Source of the DNA: Viola odorata
Taxonomy: Eukaryota > Streptophyta > Magnoliopsida > Malpighiales > Violaceae
Direction: 5' to 3'
DNA length: 64,000 bases
Assembly (NCBI GenBank): GCA_963691705.1
Contig: OY829543.1
Location: 50,944,564 to 51,008,563, forward strand
Shown here: in pieces, positions 43,888 to 55,099 of the stretch
Position numbering within the stretch: position 1 is the first letter of the stretch
Layout: the number at the start of each line of letters is the position of its first letter
Notes under the pieces: generated by a model
What the model was told of the DNA's origin: nothing
The model's input: only the letters and a program-made list of their open reading frames with translations
Database searches by the model: none
Translations under genes and position numbers: made by a program

Positions 43888-44204
43888 CTATTCATTTCTT
43901 TCTTTCTCTGATTTATTATTATCTGCAGTTTCTAGATATATTTAATTTAATTTAATTTTAGACGGTGATTAGAAAGGCAGCGACTCCTAGTCGAGGACGT
44001 GTGACAATTGACACAGATCTTTTAGCCCAATGGCTAGACGCATTGAAGTTAAGAAGGACTTGGTCTTTGCTTAATAACGTGTGATAAGGTAAATAAACTT
44101 TAATGCGAAAACCAAAACTTACGCGTAGAGTTACGAAAAATTATATAGTGCACTATGTATTTTAATTAGGTGTACATTAAAATTAATAAGATGATTACGA
44201 GTAG
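43888..44204. other. AT-rich spacer upstream of the second ERF gene
   Basis: No gene or repeat of note is seen beyond AT-rich words. Confidence 0.45.
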
Positions 44205-44692
44205 AGCTAGAATATTTTTTTTGGATAACCTAACATCAATATATATAAAATATTATAATATATAATAATTTTTAACTAATTAACGAAATACTTAATAATT
44301 ATATATGTATACTAATATTTTTTATATCAAAATAAAATAAATAATAAGGCAACTACACCAATAATAAAATAAATAATAAGGCAACTACACCAATAATACA
44401 GTTCTTGGGAATGAATAATCGTACAATTATCTTAGAGTTTTAAAATAAAAATTCAAATTTTAATTTGATTTAAATATTGAAACTTTTATTTTCATAAAAT
44501 TCTAATTGTACCAAATAAGTATATATACTAAATATAGTAATATTTTATTATTATTAAAAGTATAACTTGTTAAGATATATAACAAATTTTTTTACTATTT
44601 TTGTAGATTTAAATTTGAATCTCTTAATTTCTATTACTAATTAATTAACTATTAATTATAAAAACACAAATAAACTTAAAAATAATTAATAA

Positions 44693-44738
<46 letters not shown>

Positions 44739-44793
44739 AATAGGTTAGGGATTGGGCGGATTTGGGCCAACTTTAGCCCACTCATAACTCCAC
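44205..44793. mobile_element. Dispersed AT-rich element, copy B
   Basis: The second copy of the element found at 30335-30808, in the same orientation, and slightly longer because of an internal duplication of AATAATAAGGCAACTACACC (44341-44399) and a longer (TA)n tract near 44695-44730. It ends with GGGCGG..TTTAGCCCACTC like copy A. Divergence between the copies suggests independent, not recent, insertions. No coding capacity. Confidence 0.6.
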
Positions 44794-45801
44794 TTTTGGT
44801 GATTACACGTGAACGAATTTGGTTGAGTTGGTTCAAAAGCTACCTAGATTTTTAAAGTTTTAAAACTGCATTACTTGTCAATTTATTAAAGTACTTTGTG
44901 CCACGTATACACACTTAAATTCTTTCGCAATTTCTTTATGTTTCTACTAATAGTACTAAAATAAATATAGATATATATGCGGTCCCTTATGATTCATGGG
45001 AAGCACTCGTCGCACCCTTGGTGTCATAATTATACGGTAGTACCTTAGGTGGCTCTCTTATAATTTTACCATCCTTAGTCCACGGTGTCTTTTTCCATGG
45101 CGCGGCTCTCGTATTGTCCGAGCCCGAAGTAGCATAAAAAGACCTTGTTGTCTTCTTTTGCCTCTTTATTTTAATGGCTATGTGGAGCATCTCCTCTAGC
45201 GTAGAGTAATGCGTTAGCTCCAACGCATTGCCTATCTCTCGGTTAAGGTCATGGAGAAACCTTGCCATTGTAGCCTCGGCGTCCTCATTCACTTGCGCCC
45301 TAGCTAGCGCTATCTCCATCTCATTGAAATATTCTCCCACACTCTTACTTCCTTGTGTCATGATTTGCAACCGTTGGTGAAGGTCGCGATGGAAATAAGG
45401 TGGTACAAAGCGCTGCCTCATATGGATCTTCATCTCTCCCCAAGTGGGAATTGGACCGGCTCTACACCTCTTCCTATTCTTATTGAGTTGATCCCACCAA
45501 TAGATCGCATAACCGCTGAATTCTACTGAGGCTAACTTGATCTTTTTATCCTCCGAATAATTATGACGAAGGAAGATTGAGTCAACCTTCCTCTCCCATG
45601 TTAGATACGCATCTGAATCGTCCTTACCTTCAATGGACGGGACCTTCATCTTGATACTCCCTAAGTTGGAGTCCAATCTCTCTTCGTTCCTAGGCTGCCG
45701 CTCATAAACTCGGCCACGCCTATCGTGCTCAAACCCATCAGCCTCACGCTCCTCACGCCACTGCTCATGGAACGCTTGGTGCTCGTCTCGGTTAGCATGC
45801 C

Positions 45802-46783
45802 TAGGGCTGCCCATTTGGGTTTTCTGAATTTCTGAATTCTGAATTTGAGAAATTCGGGTATTCCGAAATTTAGATTTTTCATCCCATTCCGAACCGAATA
45901 AAAATCCTTCCGAACCCAAATTTCGGAATTCATAATTTGGAAATTTCGGGTAATTTCAAAAATTTCAGAATACCCGAATTTTCTAAATTTTCCGAAATTA
46001 TGAATTGAGACAATTCAATCCACCACCTGTATGAAATTCAATCCACTGCCATACAACACAATTCAACAAATTATACAAACAATCCAGCAATTTTTAAAAG
46101 ATAAAACTGACAACCCTAAATCCCTAATCATACTTCTCTCTCTAGGAATAGACAAGAAACAGAACCCAAGAGAGAGCCAATAGGAAATTGCCAACTGTAT
46201 GCTTCGACCAATCTCAAGCCAACACCTCCACTCTCCTCTCAAAATACACCCTCCAGACAGCCAACGAAACATGGAGTACCGTACAACCTTTGGTGAACAA
46301 AGACTGGAATTCCTTGTCCTTAACGAAAGATACCATAAAGAGGAGGAACCCGATTGCGAAAAGGAGCAACCCGGAGAAGGAATCGGAGGTCCGGATGAGT
46401 AGCTGGTCATGGGCCGTGGATCCCAACAGCTTTGCGGCGGTTTCGGTACCGTGGATGAAGGTGTAGGCTTCCTTCATGTAGAACATCATCAGAATCCCAC
46501 TGGCGGCTTTGGTAAAGAGAGAATGAGTTTACTTGAAAATGAAATCGAAAGAGGAGAGAATGAGTTAGGTTAGGTCATTTGGGCTTAGCCCAAAACGGCG
46601 TCGTTTTAGGCTTGAAAAATTTGAGTATTTCGGGTACCCGAATTTTTCAAAATCCATCCCGTTCCGACCCGAATTAAAATTCCGGGTATCTAATTCCGAA
46701 TTCCGAATTTCCGATTCCGAATTTGAAAAATTTCGGGTCGGAAAAATCGAAAATTCAGAATTCGGGAGTTTTGGGCAGCCCTA
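45802..46783. mobile_element. Non-autonomous hAT-like element (982 bp) with captured host gene
   Basis: The ends are inverted: left TAGGGCTGCCCA and right TTGGGCAGCCCTA. They are flanked by a perfect 8 bp target duplication, AGCATGCC (45794-45801 and 46784-46791). Duplication size and TAGGG ends fit hAT. Subterminal regions are dense in GAATTTCGGG/CCGAAATTC-like words on both sides. There is no transposase. The centre (46070-46525) is a host-like gene fragment. Confidence 0.85.
46070..46525 (-). pseudogene. Captured copy of a conserved plant membrane-protein gene, with nonsense changes
   Basis: On the minus strand a frame reads FTKAASGILMMFYMKEAYTF, then HGTETAAKLLGSTAHDQLLI, SGLLLFAIGFLLFMVSFVKD, VLHVSLAVWRVYFERRVEVL and, after a TGA, DWSKHTVGNFLLALSWVLFL. 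It looks like a small plant membrane protein with two or three hydrophobic segments (I recall a conserved uncharacterised family but cannot name it safely). The TGA after VEVLA and the TAG after FLVYS sit where tryptophan codons would preserve the reading frame, so the copy is broken by two single-base changes. It lies wholly within the hAT-like element. Confidence 0.6.
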
Positions 46784-47914
46784 AGCATGCCCATGGGGCT
46801 CGCGCAAGGGTGGGCGTCGACGAGCGGTGTCATCAAGTATGGGTCCAGTCACAAACCTCGTTTCCTCATCTCCTCCTCCAACATAACCCTTGGGTAATCC
46901 TTCAAACAAACCCCTAGTGTTCTCTTCTTCTCGAGGCATATCATACATATGTTCAGCATTTCCCGGATTGAGATTTTGGGTAAAGCGCTATGTGGGTATT
47001 TCCTCATTCTTCCCGGGCAACTCTCTTAATCTATTTTCCAAGGCATCAAACCTCGCAGTAAGATTCTGAATGATTGTAACAAGGTCTAAATTCTCAACTC
47101 CCTCCTCTCCTCCTGACATTCCTGAAATTGCACAACAAGAACAAACGACGTAAAATTGCACTAAACCTAACACTCCCTCATGTGTTTAATCTAGTGTTTA
47201 AACTATCTATTAAACTCACAAATTACTCACAATATTCATGCAATTGTTCAACGCAAATGTTAGTGACTCAAGAGTTTCAAGAAAGCTTCCAAGAAGACTC
47301 TCAAAGATAACTAGTTTCGAAATAAGTTTTGATGCTCAATACTTGGTTAGTTGAAAGAGCAATCAACCAAACAAATATCAAGCTGGAGTAGAAGATAATG
47401 TTAGGAATCAAGAAAAGTTCAAATGGACAGAGAATACTCAAATTGGCTCACGATTAGTGAGTGATGTGCGATTGTGCATGTGATTGTGTTTTTGTGATAA
47501 CTTTTGATTTTGAGCACCGAATTCACTTTTGTTTTCAGTTCTGGACTTCCAATAGCTTGTAGCTTTTTGTATTTTTTAGAACGCAATTATTTTATATTTT
47601 TTTTGACTCTTCAGCTAATAAACGTAGCTAAATAAAATAAACACTGGCTCTTTTTGGTATTTTTGTGACTCTTTTGATGACAGAAAATAACACACAAAAT
47701 TTCAAATGAATCGCACACACAGTTTGTTTGAAACGCATACAGGAGATAAAATCCTAGCTCGACTCAAGACACACAAAACAACTAACACAAGCACACAAGA
47801 AGATTGGTTTAGAACGGATAGAAAAAGAACCAATAAGACTAAGAAAACTGAAACGTAAAGGATAGATTACCAAACCGTAGAACACCTTTGCTTCGCTACT
47901 AACTGATACGATTC

Positions 47915-48795
47915 TTGGTCACCCCAGGCTCGTAGCACGTACATTTGATCTAGTTCTAGGCTTGGATTTTGATTTGCGGAAGATAGACTCAACGAGATTG
48001 TTCGACCCTGTTAACAACCTATGTTAACCAACCCTAGCGAATCAAGTGAGGTTCTTAATTCGAGTCTCTAACCCTGAACTCAACCTGTGAGAACCAACCT
48101 AGAGTAAACGAACTAATGGAATGAACTTTCGAGTTTTACTTGCTATCCTAATCGAGTGTTCGGACTCAATAAGGGACAAGGTTCACGATGAACAATTGAG
48201 AAAATTTTCTCTGAATTTTGATTGAAAAAATAATAACGTAGTTTTACAATGAAGAGGGCGACTCCTTTAAATAGGAGAACCCTAAATCCTACTAAAGTTA
48301 GACTTACCTTACAAGTCCTACTTCTAATTAATTAATTAAACTAATTATAAATACAACTAAAACTAATTTAATTAATTAAAAATAGTTAATTGCACAACTG
48401 GAACGATCCTTGACTTAATTGTGCAATTCGGACAGCTCGGAACCCTCCTTGTCGTAGTTAGAAGACAGTCGTTGGCGTCATGCCGCTAGTGTGTTGGTGG
48501 CATGCCGCTAGCCGCTGCCAAACTTCACCCAAACATTCTCTTCTTAGCCGGATGCTGCTAAGCTCTGCCCAAAATTGCCAAAAAGCTTAATTTCGCTTCC
48601 TCGCTCCGGCTGCTAGCATTGGCCATGAGAAGTGTCACAAGACACGGGGTTTTCTCGCGCAGCACAGCTTCTTCGATGAGTGTCTCACACTGTAGCTCCT
48701 TATAGATAAGTTGTGATAGCTTCGCTTATAATTCCTTGCTCCTCGTGCGAGTCATCGGTCCGGTTGGTGGTAGAAGCATGCTAGGATTCGCATCA
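47915..48795 (-). repeat. 5' LTR of the truncated gypsy element (approximate borders)
   Basis: On the minus strand it would start TGATGCGAATCC at 48795. It contains a TATA-like TATTTAAA at 48266-48273 followed by a leader-like segment and ends near 47915, just before CGTATCAG (47907-47914), which partly matches the initiator-Met primer binding site. The inner border is uncertain by tens of bases, and no partner LTR is present to fix it. Confidence 0.45.
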
Positions 48796-50524
48796 ATATC
48801 CCACTTGAAATTTGAATAAAATAAAGTCTAGTACTATATATTCCCTTCGTTTAGAATTGGCCGCCTCTTTTGGCTTAGCACACATACCAATTTTAATTAT
48901 TACAAATAAATATTTAGAGTTTTTAGTATGAAATTATCGTGATTAACCTCCTTTAGTTACATGTAATGACACTCACTCTACTCCTTCTCTCTTTTAATTA
49001 ATTATAAACATGCCAATTAAAACCATTTTGACAGGAAAAACGGTTACACACCTGTATTTGATTTTTCCAAAATTTATCGATTACATTTACTACTCCACAT
49101 TAGTTTTATCAATAAAAAATAGTAATCAAAATTAGCATACCCAAATTTTATGGACTGCCTTACTAAAATTGCTTAGGAAAATAAGCAATCAAAATTTATA
49201 ATTTTCCTTAATATAATCGGTTAATAAAATTATCAATTAAAATTAATGAACCAAATTTTATCAATCAAAAGTGACATGGTGTCTGGTGCTTAGTTGTAGG
49301 AAGAGATGTTTTGCCTATATGGTACGCTTTGTGGTACTAATTTATCCAATTGAGAGATTGTTGGAGTATGCGGATTAAAATACAGCATCATAAATATCAT
49401 AGGAAATAAAAAATAAACATAGTAAAAGTTGATTTGTTATTGAAATGAATTTTTTTGGGAAAATTAACTAATATCAATTATATTTGCATCGGATCAATTT
49501 ACTAAGGGGTAAAGTGTTCGTAGTAAGTACATAATTGCTTCATATAAAGACTAAATATGCAATCTCTTCTTTAAGGGTTGAGAATATCAAACCGCTCACA
49601 CCAATCACTTTTTGATAAATAATCTATAAAATTAAGGGTAAATTACTAGATGAAAGAAAACCCCTATGATTTATAAAATGCTCAACTTTACCATTTATAG
49701 TTTCAAAAATTGCAATAAAAATGTTATAGTTTCCTAAAAATAGTAATTTAAACCTTTCTAATAGTTAAAAAATTAAAATAAAATATAATTTTTTTGCAAA
49801 AGAATTATAAAAATCGGAGGAAAAATATAACAAATTTATATTTTGAGCAAAAAAAAAAAAACTTCTCTTTACAAGGAAAATATTTTAATATTTATATTAC
49901 CAATGTAAAATAAATATGATTAATTTAACTTAATTAAAAAATAAAAATTATTTCATTAGATTTTACTATATCATATTAAATAAGGAGAAAAATTCCTGGA
50001 TCCACCCATGAAAGCCACGGTCTCATATTTTGTGACATCATATTCTTGATTTTTTATGATAGACCAAGTTTTTGCCTTTTCTGGCTGCATATATGCGTAC
50101 GGTCCCTTATGATTCCCGGATGTTATGGGTTCGTCCAAACGAACCTTTCCAGCTTGTCTGTACTTGATAAGAGTGGAAAAACACAACTACGGAACGAATT
50201 CCAGATCGGAACCACACTTTGAAATCAATTGAAGTCACCCAAATTTTATCCAATCTCTTCAAATGATTTTCCAGCCTTCTTTTAATTTGATTTCAGCTTT
50301 TTTTCCCCTCTTGTTTGAGATGATAACGTCCAAGTCTTGGATATATATGAAAAATAGTTAAAATGAGGAAATTATTACAGAACCGAATGTTACTTATTCT
50401 CAGCATCAAACGTCACAAATGGGAAATTATAACTACAAAACCAATTAACAGTGTACATAAACAAGCACTCACATGAAGTAAAAGATTGTAGTAAAAGTCT
50501 GGATTTCTTGACCAAAGCGCTATT
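48796..50524. other. AT-rich intergenic region
   Basis: No gene is supported. A minus-strand open frame at 49971-50186 matches nothing I recognise. Bases 50085-50116 share a short segment with 44972-44998 (see findings). Bases 50220-50524 are probably the 3' flank of the dehydrogenase gene. Confidence 0.5.
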
Positions 50525-52887
50525 CTACTCTAGCTTCTGCATTGTGCGCGGAGGGCTCCCGTAGAACGAGGAACTTGGGCTACTAAACCTTCTAGGAGGG
50601 CTACCTTCAACAGACGAGCCAGGACTAGAGAGCAACTTCCTAGGAGGCGCGGCCTCGAGAAGGGGTCTGCCAGTGCCGACTAGAGAAGTTCTCCTTGCAA
50701 TGTTGGTCCCGAGGAGCATGCGGAATGTCCAATTTAGAACCCCAGGTGCGAAGACCCTGTAAAGAAGGAATATGTCATACCAGCTTGGATACTTGACATA
50801 CTCGTATCCTCGGCAAGCCCCAGCTACAATCATACGCGCGTATTCCTCAATTGGACTGCCCGATCCATCAACCTGAGATAATTAAATGTGTCATCTAAAC
50901 TTCTTTGTTCAATCAAAACAAGGTGAAAATACTGCATCAAGAGAACAAGAAATGCTAGACTGGAGATTGCTCTACTGGTTTCCAAGTTTGCCTCTATTAA
51001 TTGAAAATAATTTTGTAGCCTCAGTATACTATACAAAACCACTATAGACCTCAATTTCCATGTGTTTGTGATCATTCACCTTCGTGCAATTTGCGGATAC
51101 AATAAAACAAAACAATATATTCTACACAATGTGCTAGAAGCTTACTTCTCTTTCCTCTTTCCATTGCATCTCCGCGCCATCTTCTAGCATGAACTTTCCT
51201 CTGCTCATTTCACTCCCAATCCAACCATGAGTCGCGATCGTTACTCCGATTTCATCACTCACTTCCAATCTCAGAGACTCGTAAAAGTTCACCAGTGCTG
51301 CTTTTGCTGCCTAGAGAACATTTCAACAGTAATCATCAACTTTCGTAACAAAGTTCCATTTAAACATAACGCACGAGTAGCTTATCAAAAAAAGACAGAG
51401 CACAGGTAACTATTTTTAGCCATGATTGTAAGTCATAGCATAATTAAGAGTAAGCAACGTCTTAGCAATTGTTTAACCATAGATAGTCCAGGCTGCCGAA
51501 AGGTTTCCATTCAACAAAGTTTGGAGCGCATGCCTACTAACAAAACGAAAAACATAAATGATGCAAAAATTAAACCGAGTTTCAGCTACACATTTAAAAC
51601 TTCTATGCATTTTTGTTCAACTATTAGAAAAAACAAGCAGATTAATGAACGAGATAGGATCTGCCAGGCCAAGGCAACTGAACATCTTATGCTTAATTTC
51701 ATTGTACTCACTGCGTATAAGCTCATCCTTGGCAGAGGTAGCCAGTTCTCAACTGCCGCATTAACAATGACCCGTCCATTGGATTCTTTCAGGTATGGAA
51801 GAGCAACAAAGGTCGGATATACGTTTCCCCAAAAATTGATGTCCTGGATTCCACAATCGAATATAGGAAACACATTATATCCAACGAAAACTAACTCATA
51901 ATATCATTTTTAAATACTTTCATTGAGCTAAGATGGCCGAAGTTCAGAGTTTATTATGTATATGTTCTCGTTACCAGCAAATGGGGAAACACAGAGGTGT
52001 CCGCAACTTCCTCCAAATAGAATGTATGCCCCAAACTTGCAGTGTTGACTAGATGGTCCACTGCATAACAGGAAAAGAGATCAAACATATCATAGGTTTG
52101 CTTTAAATTTAATTTAATTTCCAATGTGACTAACGAAAACGTACAGCGCCCAAATAAGTTTACGGTCTCATAGACAAATCTTCTGCATTCGTCTTCCTTG
52201 ACGACATCAGCAGCCATAACCATGACATGTTTTGCACCCTTAAGCCTAGCATTCTCACTGATCCCTCGCAGCCTGTTCTCCCTTCGTGCAATCAGCACAA
52301 GATTCGCCTTCCTCTTAGCATATTCGTATGCAATTTGCTGCAATCACAATCAAAGAGTCGATATCATGACCATCTCGAGCATAGCTTAGATTTTACAGGA
52401 GTTTTGTAAACATTTCTGATCAAAGAGCATTGTCTTTTGGTAACTGCATATCAGGACTAGTGGTGCAAGAACTGCTAAAACCAAAACCATACAAGAAGCA
52501 AACTCAAATCTTTATTCCACATCAAATCTGCTGTAATCTGACAAAATGGGCATTCAAGATCTCTAACCCTTATCTATTTTCAGAAACCAAACAGTCCTAG
52601 AAGCCCTAAAATACATCAAAATCTGACATAAGAAAACAATCTGCAAAAAATGAAACAGGGGACAAAACAGAACAGAGAAATAAAAGAAGGGGATTGGAGA
52701 TTACCTCTCCAATGCCAGAGGAAGCTCCTGTGATTATAACCACTTTATCTTCCATATCCTCACTGTAAAAGGATTTGTAGAGCCACTCACATGTATTTAT
52801 AAAGCACAAGGCAGGCCATGAACAAGCCAGCATCACCAGGCTTGATGGAGGCACCACCCAATTCAGAAGAGTGTTTATCAAATCCAT
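50525..52887 (-). CDS. 11-beta-hydroxysteroid dehydrogenase-like (steroleosin family) short-chain dehydrogenase
   Basis: Six minus-strand exons, 52705-52887, 52145-52337, 51975-52060, 51712-51843, 51146-51310 and 50525-50872, join in frame to 368 residues. An N-terminal hydrophobic anchor with prolines (LLNWVVPPSSLVMLACSWP) resembles the oil-body/ER anchor of steroleosins. The Rossmann motif is TGASSGIGE (ending at residue 61), then LVLIARRENRL, LVNTASLGH and the YxxxK pair Tyr197/Lys201 (SLYAAAKAALVNF). The serine expected 13 residues before the Tyr is Ala184 (VNAAVENW). The C-terminal tail is Ser/Pro/Arg-rich. Family members are NADP(H)-dependent sterol or steroid oxidoreductases on lipid droplets or ER. 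The fold is complete; activity is in question because of Ala184. Confidence 0.9.
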
Positions 52888-55099
52888 AATTGTTTTCTTT
52901 ATTTCTTTCTTTCGAGAGAGAGTGAGAGACGGTCAGTACTACTGAAAGATGAAAAGATGAAGAAATTAAGAAGAGGGCATGGGTTTGACAGGTAGTGCTA
53001 GATGATCAACACCGAATATTACATGCAAGCAAGCAATTTGAGCACACGTGTTTGAAACCAAAGCTGGAGTGGTGACACATGGACCGAAGGGGTTTTTGGA
53101 TTTTTTTGCATGGAAACTGCTCTATCCATAAAAATGTTTTCTTGTGAGGCCCTTCTTCTGCTTCATCTTCCTTGTTTTCTCGAAACAGCTAATGCAACAA
53201 CTTATCTCACCAGCTGACTTCCTCGAGTCCTTCCATGTCATGTCATAAATAAAAGAAACTAAACAAATAAATGAAATTTTAAGGAGGGATAATAATGTTA
53301 CGATGTTAAACACCTGAATCTCATCATAAAAGCTTACCGGGTCTAAGAAAAACAAAAAAAATGTTTAAAAATCATGTATAAAAATAAATAAACAACCCTA
53401 AGAAAAAAATATCATTTTAGCTTTTAACATATAATTTAGTTGTTAAGAGAAAAATAGCATTTTTAGTCATTCTAGAATGATAAATAAAAGTAGTTGGTTT
53501 CACCTATATATTTTGGTTAATTATAAATCTTTACTAAAACGACAATTAAGTTGAAAAGAGAAAAAACCGGAAAATAGGATTATAGCCGCTCATCCAACAC
53601 ATTCCACAAGATAATAATATTAAGCATACATCAAAAATTAAAGCGGGTAGAAGAGATGATTAGTAAGAGTAATAAAATAGATAAATTAGAATAAAATAAG
53701 AAAGTACTAATGTCATATATATAAATTTAAAAAATATGAAAAATAATTTCTTTAATATATATGAAATATTAAATAAATTGTTTAATTTGCCGGAGAGGAG
53801 AGGGAGTACAAATTTAGGGAGAGATTTACCCTAATTCATTACTAGCTCGTGAAGTTATTAAATTCCCTTAGATTTATTGCAATTTCAGAGAAGTAAACAC
53901 TTGTCAAATTGTCCATGTCATAAGTTATAAGCATATTGCTATGCACGTCTCTGCTTTCAACTTCAAGATTTCCCATTCTCAACTCTCCCTCTTCAACTGA
54001 TTTTCAAGATTTCAAGATTAGTGATTTCTTATTTATTTTTATTTTTTAAAATTGATTATATTATAAATTATCACCATAATATATCATGGATCGAACTCAT
54101 GACTTTACTTATATCATAAAAACGACATGCACTAATCTGTTTGACTGTACTATCGCTTCAGTGATTTCTTATTTTACTTATCAAAACCCCTCTCCAAAAT
54201 AAATAAACGAACAATAATTATACCTTTTTTTATTTTTTTTATTAGTCGAATTGAGATTTAAATTTGGGTTCGTTTTTCTAGTAATACTTTTATCAATGAT
54301 ATTGTTTTTGTTAATCCAAAACTGAAATAATGACACACTTGGTCTGTCATACCCAAAAATGTTTGGCCTGTCGCATTTTTAGGAACCGGCACACCATCCT
54401 ACCTTCCTTCCAATTCTTTCCTCACCTTTTCATATCAAACAGGTATTCTTTTCTTGATTGATTTTTTTTTGTTTTTTCTTTAGAATACATTTTATTTTAT
54501 TTTATAAAAAAAATTCTACTCTATTTTCAGCCGTACAAGCATAAGACTTTAATTTTTTCAATTTTTTTTAAACAATTAATTACAGAAATATTATATATAT
54601 ATTTTTTACAAAAAAAAGCCGTTGCCTTTAGGCCAGAAATGCTTGGCGCAGGCTGAGAAAGCCTGCATTACTGGATATTGATTGTTTCTTTCTTTCTTTC
54701 TTTTTCTTTTTTCCCATAACATTTCTTCTTCCTGGGTAAAAAAAGAAAAAGGAAATCCTGACATTAAAATACTCAGTGCTGGTATTTCTGGTCTGGATTT
54801 TCTTTGTTTTGCAAGGAAACAACTCCTTTTTTTTCTGCATTTCTTCTCAAAGTTGCAAACTTTTGACTTTTTCTTGCAATATTTGACGCATTGTTCTTTC
54901 CTGCAAGGAAATAGGATTCTTGGGTTTTTCCTAACAAACCCATCATCCTCTGGTTTTGCACCTTTCAAGAAATGGTAGAATGGGGTTCCCGCCATAAAAG
55001 TAGGGATACCCAGTTGGCTGATTTAACAAATTTTCAGAAAAAGGCTTGTGCTTTTTGCCTGCTCTGGTGATTAGGATTAGGAAGTTGATCGATCAGATT
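52888..55099. other. Intergenic, with 5' flanks of the dehydrogenase and the kinase
   Basis: Bases 52888-53000 hold the dehydrogenase 5' UTR. Bases 53100-54600 are AT-rich without a gene. Bases 54600-55099 are less AT-rich with T-rich and pyrimidine tracts and likely carry the kinase promoter and 5' UTR. Open frames at 54606-54995 on both strands are Lys- or Phe-rich and judged non-coding. Confidence 0.5.

Larger units (their letters stand above)
44987..47119 (-). pseudogene. Ty3/gypsy gag, broken by stops and by a hAT-like insertion
   Basis: The N-terminal part begins at the ATG at 47119 (MSGGEEGVENLDLV, then QNLTARFDALENRL) and meets an early stop near 46988. The larger part lies at 44987-45793 and contains the retrotransposon gag domain: AYLTWERKVDSIFLRHNYSE, YAIYWWDQLNKNR, WGEMKIHMRQRFVPPYFHRD, LHQRLQIMTQGSKSVGEYFN and ARFLHDLNREIGNALEL. 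The frame ends before any zinc knuckle. The 8 bp duplication AGCATGCC marks where the hAT-like element split the gene. Confidence 0.8.
44987..48795 (-). mobile_element. Truncated Ty3/gypsy retrotransposon (LTR plus gag only)
   Basis: Reading leftward from 48795 the order is: an LTR-like segment, an untranslated leader of about 0.8 kb, then gag beginning at 47119. After the gag frame stops at 44987 there is no protease, reverse transcriptase, RNase H, integrase or second LTR. Gag is interrupted by a hAT-like element at 45802-46783. The copy is dead. Confidence 0.7.

Noticed and set aside
46188..46466. Plus-strand frames in the hAT-like element
   Set aside because: Antisense shadows of the captured membrane-protein fragment.
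49971..50186. A 71-codon minus-strand open frame
   Set aside because: No family features, no ATG context or splice partners that extend it; treated as chance.
54606..54995. Lys- and Phe-rich open frames on both strands ahead of the kinase
   Set aside because: Complementary low-complexity frames in a probable 5' UTR/promoter, with no conserved motif.
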